Part shown: positions 62,146 through 64,000 of the stretch, piece after piece
Layout: every line of letters starts with the position of its first letter
How positions within the stretch are numbered: the stretch's first letter is position 1
Assembly (NCBI GenBank): GCA_029933125.1
Contig: JAOZOU010000005.1
Span: 166,211-230,210, forward strand
Length of the DNA stretch: 64,000 bases
Reading direction: 5' to 3'
Source: a bacterium
Lineage (GTDB): Bacteria > Arandabacterota > Arandabacteria > Arandabacterales > Arandabacteraceae
Made by a program: the position numbers and the translations under genes
Notes under the pieces: model-generated
Told to the model about the DNA's origin: nothing
Databases searched by the model: none
Seen by the model: only the letters and a program-made list of their open reading frames with translations

Positions 62146-63891
62146 ATGAAATCTGGATTGAAGCCCGAGATTGTCAGGAAACTCAAAGAGATTGCTATCA
62201 AGCAGAATTACATAACCATAGACCAGATCAATGAGTGTCTCGGTGATGATACCACCGTTGACGATATGGAAAAGGTCCACATAATGTTCAACGAGATGAA
62301 AATCGATGTGGTTGACTCACCGGAGGAAGCTCTCGAGAAAAGGGCGAAGCAGGAGCGCGAGAAAGCCAAGCGGCTCGAGGCACAGATGGCATCCCAGAGC
62401 ATTCGTTATGACGATCCCATTCGCATGTATCTGCGTGAAATGGGCAAGGTGCCTTTGCTTGACCGGGAAGGTGAGATTAGACTGGCTAAGCAGATTGAAG
62501 AAGGACAGTCAAGGGTTGAAAGAGCAATCTTTAGCTGTCCAGTCGTTTTTGACCAATTGGAGGAGCTTGCAGCTCGACTTGATGATGGCCAGATCAAGAT
62601 AGAGGATTTTGTTCAAGTAGATATTGGTGCTTGGGGACCGATGTACACGGGTAGGCGTGAGAAGCAACGCGCTTTGAGATGCATAAGGAAGATTCTCAAG
62701 ATCCATAGGGAAATCGAAGCACTGGAACAGAAACTCAAGACGAAGACTGGCAGGAAGAATGAGGACAAGATAAGGGCGAGCATTGCTAAACTCAAAGAGA
62801 AGCGTTTAGCTGAATGCACCAGTCTCAGATTGCACCGTCAGCAGATAGCTTTACTTGCGGAGATTCCCAAGAATCTTGCTGCTCGCATTGCAGAAAGCGA
62901 GAAGGAGATTGCTGACGTTGAGCGTGAGTCAGGTTTTCCTGCTCAGCAGGTTCTCGACATAGCCAAGCTCTGCCTCAAAGGACCACGCTACGTGCGTAAG
63001 GTTGTGAGGCAAACAGGCAAGGGCAAGGAAGCATGGCTTGCTTTTGAGCGGCGTATAAAGAATGCGAGGCGCAAGATGAAGCGCACCGAAGATGAGGCGA
63101 AAATCACGAAGGCGGAGCTCAAGCATATTGTGAAGGAGATCTCAGCTGGCGAGCATCTTGTAAATGATGGAAAAAAGAAGATGGTTGAAGCAAATGTGCG
63201 CCTCGTTATCTCAATTGCCAAACGGTATGTTAATCGAGGCCTCGAATTCCTTGATCTCATCCAGGAAGGCAACAGCGGGCTCATGAGAGCTGTCGAGAAG
63301 TTCGATTACAAGAAGGGCTATAAGTTCTCAACATATGCAACGTGGTGGATTAGACAGGCTATAACGCGTGCAATCGCTGACCAGGCAAGGACAATTCGTG
63401 TCCCGGTACACATGATTGAAGCCATAAATAAGGTGCTACGAGCGTCGAGAAGACTTGTTCAGGAATATGGGCGTGAACCATCTCCTGAGGAGATAGCCAA
63501 AACGCTTGACCTACCTCTTGATAAGGTAAAAAGTGTTCTCAAGGCTGCGCAGGAACCAATCTCGCTGGATCGACCGATAGGTGAGGACGAGGATAGCAAT
63601 CTCGGCGACTTCATAGAGGATACGCGTGTAGTCTCACCTGCTCAGTCAGCTGCCTTTGTCATGTTGCAGGAGCAGATGAGTAATGTGCTTTCAACCTTGA
63701 CGCGCAGGGAAGAAAAGGTAATAAGATTGAGATTTGGACTCGGAGATGGCTGCCCGAGAACACTTGAAGAAGTTGGAAGCATTTTCAATGTTACACGTGA
63801 GCGAGTACGCCAGATAGAGGCTAAAGCCCTGCGCAAACTCAAGCACCCATCAAGAGCGCGCAAGTTGTGGGGTTACATAGAGTTACCATAG
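62146..63891 (+). CDS. rpoD: RNA polymerase primary sigma factor
   Basis: About 581 aa from ATG 62146 behind AAAGGAGAGT. Region 1.1 is near residues 5-75 ([15 protein letters not shown]), region 1.2 is [20 protein letters not shown], and a non-conserved basic insert lies between ~150 and 330. Region 2 holds [20 protein letters not shown] and [20 protein letters not shown], region 3 [18 protein letters not shown] and region 4 the helix-turn-helix [20 protein letters not shown]. It directs RNA polymerase to the housekeeping promoters seen through the window. It ends the rpsU-dnaG operon. Confidence 0.97.
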   Translation: MKSGLKPEIVRKLKEIAIKQNYITIDQINECLGDDTTVDDMEKVHIMFNEMKIDVVDSPEEALEKRAKQEREKAKRLEAQMASQSIRYDDPIRMYLREMGKVPLLDREGEIRLAKQIEEGQSRVERAIFSCPVVFDQLEELAARLDDGQIKIEDFVQVDIGAWGPMYTGRREKQRALRCIRKILKIHREIEALEQKLKTKTGRKNEDKIRASIAKLKEKRLAECTSLRLHRQQIALLAEIPKNLAARIAESEKEIADVERESGFPAQQVLDIAKLCLKGPRYVRKVVRQTGKGKEAWLAFERRIKNARRKMKRTEDEAKITKAELKHIVKEISAGEHLVNDGKKKMVEANVRLVISIAKRYVNRGLEFLDLIQEGNSGLMRAVEKFDYKKGYKFSTYATWWIRQAITRAIADQARTIRVPVHMIEAINKVLRASRRLVQEYGREPSPEEIAKTLDLPLDKVKSVLKAAQEPISLDRPIGEDEDSNLGDFIEDTRVVSPAQSAAFVMLQEQMSNVLSTLTRREEKVIRLRFGLGDGCPRTLEEVGSIFNVTRERVRQIEAKALRKLKHPSRARKLWGYIELP

Positions 63892-63909
63892 GTCAATTGA
63901 GTTTTTAGC

Positions 63910-63936
63910 TTGACGCTTGCAATTGGGTGTAATAAT
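63910..63936 (+). promoter_or_regulatory. Promoter of the terminal tRNA-Met gene
   Basis: TTGACG at 63910-63915, 15 bases, then AATAAT at 63931-63936 preceded by TGT (extended -10 form). The tRNA begins 9 bases further on. Confidence 0.5.
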
Positions 63937-63945
63937 TAAATATCA

Positions 63946-64000
63946 GGGCCCATAGCTCAGCTGGTCAGAGCGCCCGGCTCATAACCGGAAGGTCCTAGGT
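63946..64000 (+). tRNA. tRNA-Met (anticodon CAT), cut by window edge
   Basis: The first 55 bases are present: acceptor strand GGGCCCA, D arm GCTCAGCTGGTCAGAGC, anticodon arm CCGG-CTCATAA-CCGG (anticodon CAT) and the variable region. It resembles an elongator tRNA-Met; tRNA-Ile2 with modified CAT cannot be excluded. The T arm and 3' end lie past the window. Confidence 0.9.

Noticed and set aside
1-64000. CRISPR arrays, insertion sequences, prophage or integrase genes
   Set aside because: No repeated spacer pattern, transposase, integrase or inverted-repeat ends were seen; the genes form ordinary chromosomal operons.

Overview
The window is a gene-dense stretch of chromosome from an uncultured-type bacterium. 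An outer membrane is implied by a porin-like beta-barrel protein and lipoprotein signals. The 476-aa secreted phosphatase ends in a FlgD-like sorting module of the kind common in the FCB group and neighbouring candidate phyla. Genes often start with TTG or GTG, Shine-Dalgarno sites are clear, and promoters resemble TTGACA-N17-TATAAT. I cannot assign a phylum from this window alone; an FCB-related or candidate-phylum origin is inference.

Layout. 1-9.1 kb (minus strand): a propionyl-CoA to succinyl-CoA block (carboxyltransferase, biotin carboxylase, biotin carrier, methylmalonyl-CoA mutase catalytic subunit, epimerase), followed by a lipoprotein and a translationally coupled HEAT-repeat / HD-GYP-type pair. 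9.1-12.3 kb: leucine dehydrogenase, butyrate kinase and enoyl-CoA hydratase (branched-chain amino acid / acyl-CoA fermentation), then tRNA-Glu. 12.3-17.9 kb: secreted phosphatase, then an Rrf2 regulator, cysteine desulfurase, quinolinate synthase and a ThiF/MoeB-like E1 enzyme. 17.9-30.6 kb: a mixed region with a flippase-like membrane protein that appears to be leaderless, the remains of a glycosyltransferase gene, a zinc-ribbon protein with a broken GGDEF domain, phosphofructokinase, a glycosyltransferase, a porin, a pilin-like protein, a spermidine-synthase-like TPR membrane protein, a radical SAM/SPASM enzyme and a lipid head-group transferase/phosphatase pair. 30.8-39.6 kb: galE, a histidine kinase and receiver protein, tRNA-Phe and tRNA-Thr, an unusual SPFH-phosphodiesterase-TPR fusion and a TPR glycosyltransferase. 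39.7-50.0 kb: glmS, cstA, ridA, selD, tRNA-Sec, a DUF5683-like protein, lepB, lepA, hemW and a substrate-binding protein. 50.1-55.3 kb: a CIRCE-controlled hrcA-grpE-dnaK-dnaJ-rsmE operon. 57.2-63.9 kb: rpsU-yqeY-mutS2-dnaG-rpoD, followed by a tRNA-Met cut by the window edge.

The most informative locus is 43.68-44.83 kb. An in-frame TGA at 43728-43730 sits exactly at the catalytic position of selenophosphate synthase (CAG-Sec-ASK), so selD starts at 43683 and is itself a selenoprotein. The selenocysteine tRNA, with anticodon TCA, a 6-bp D stem and a long variable arm, begins 7 bases after the selD stop. Selenocysteine decoding is therefore written into this locus, although selA and selB are not in the window. 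A second theme is that four large membrane proteins with different enzymatic heads each end in TPR repeats.
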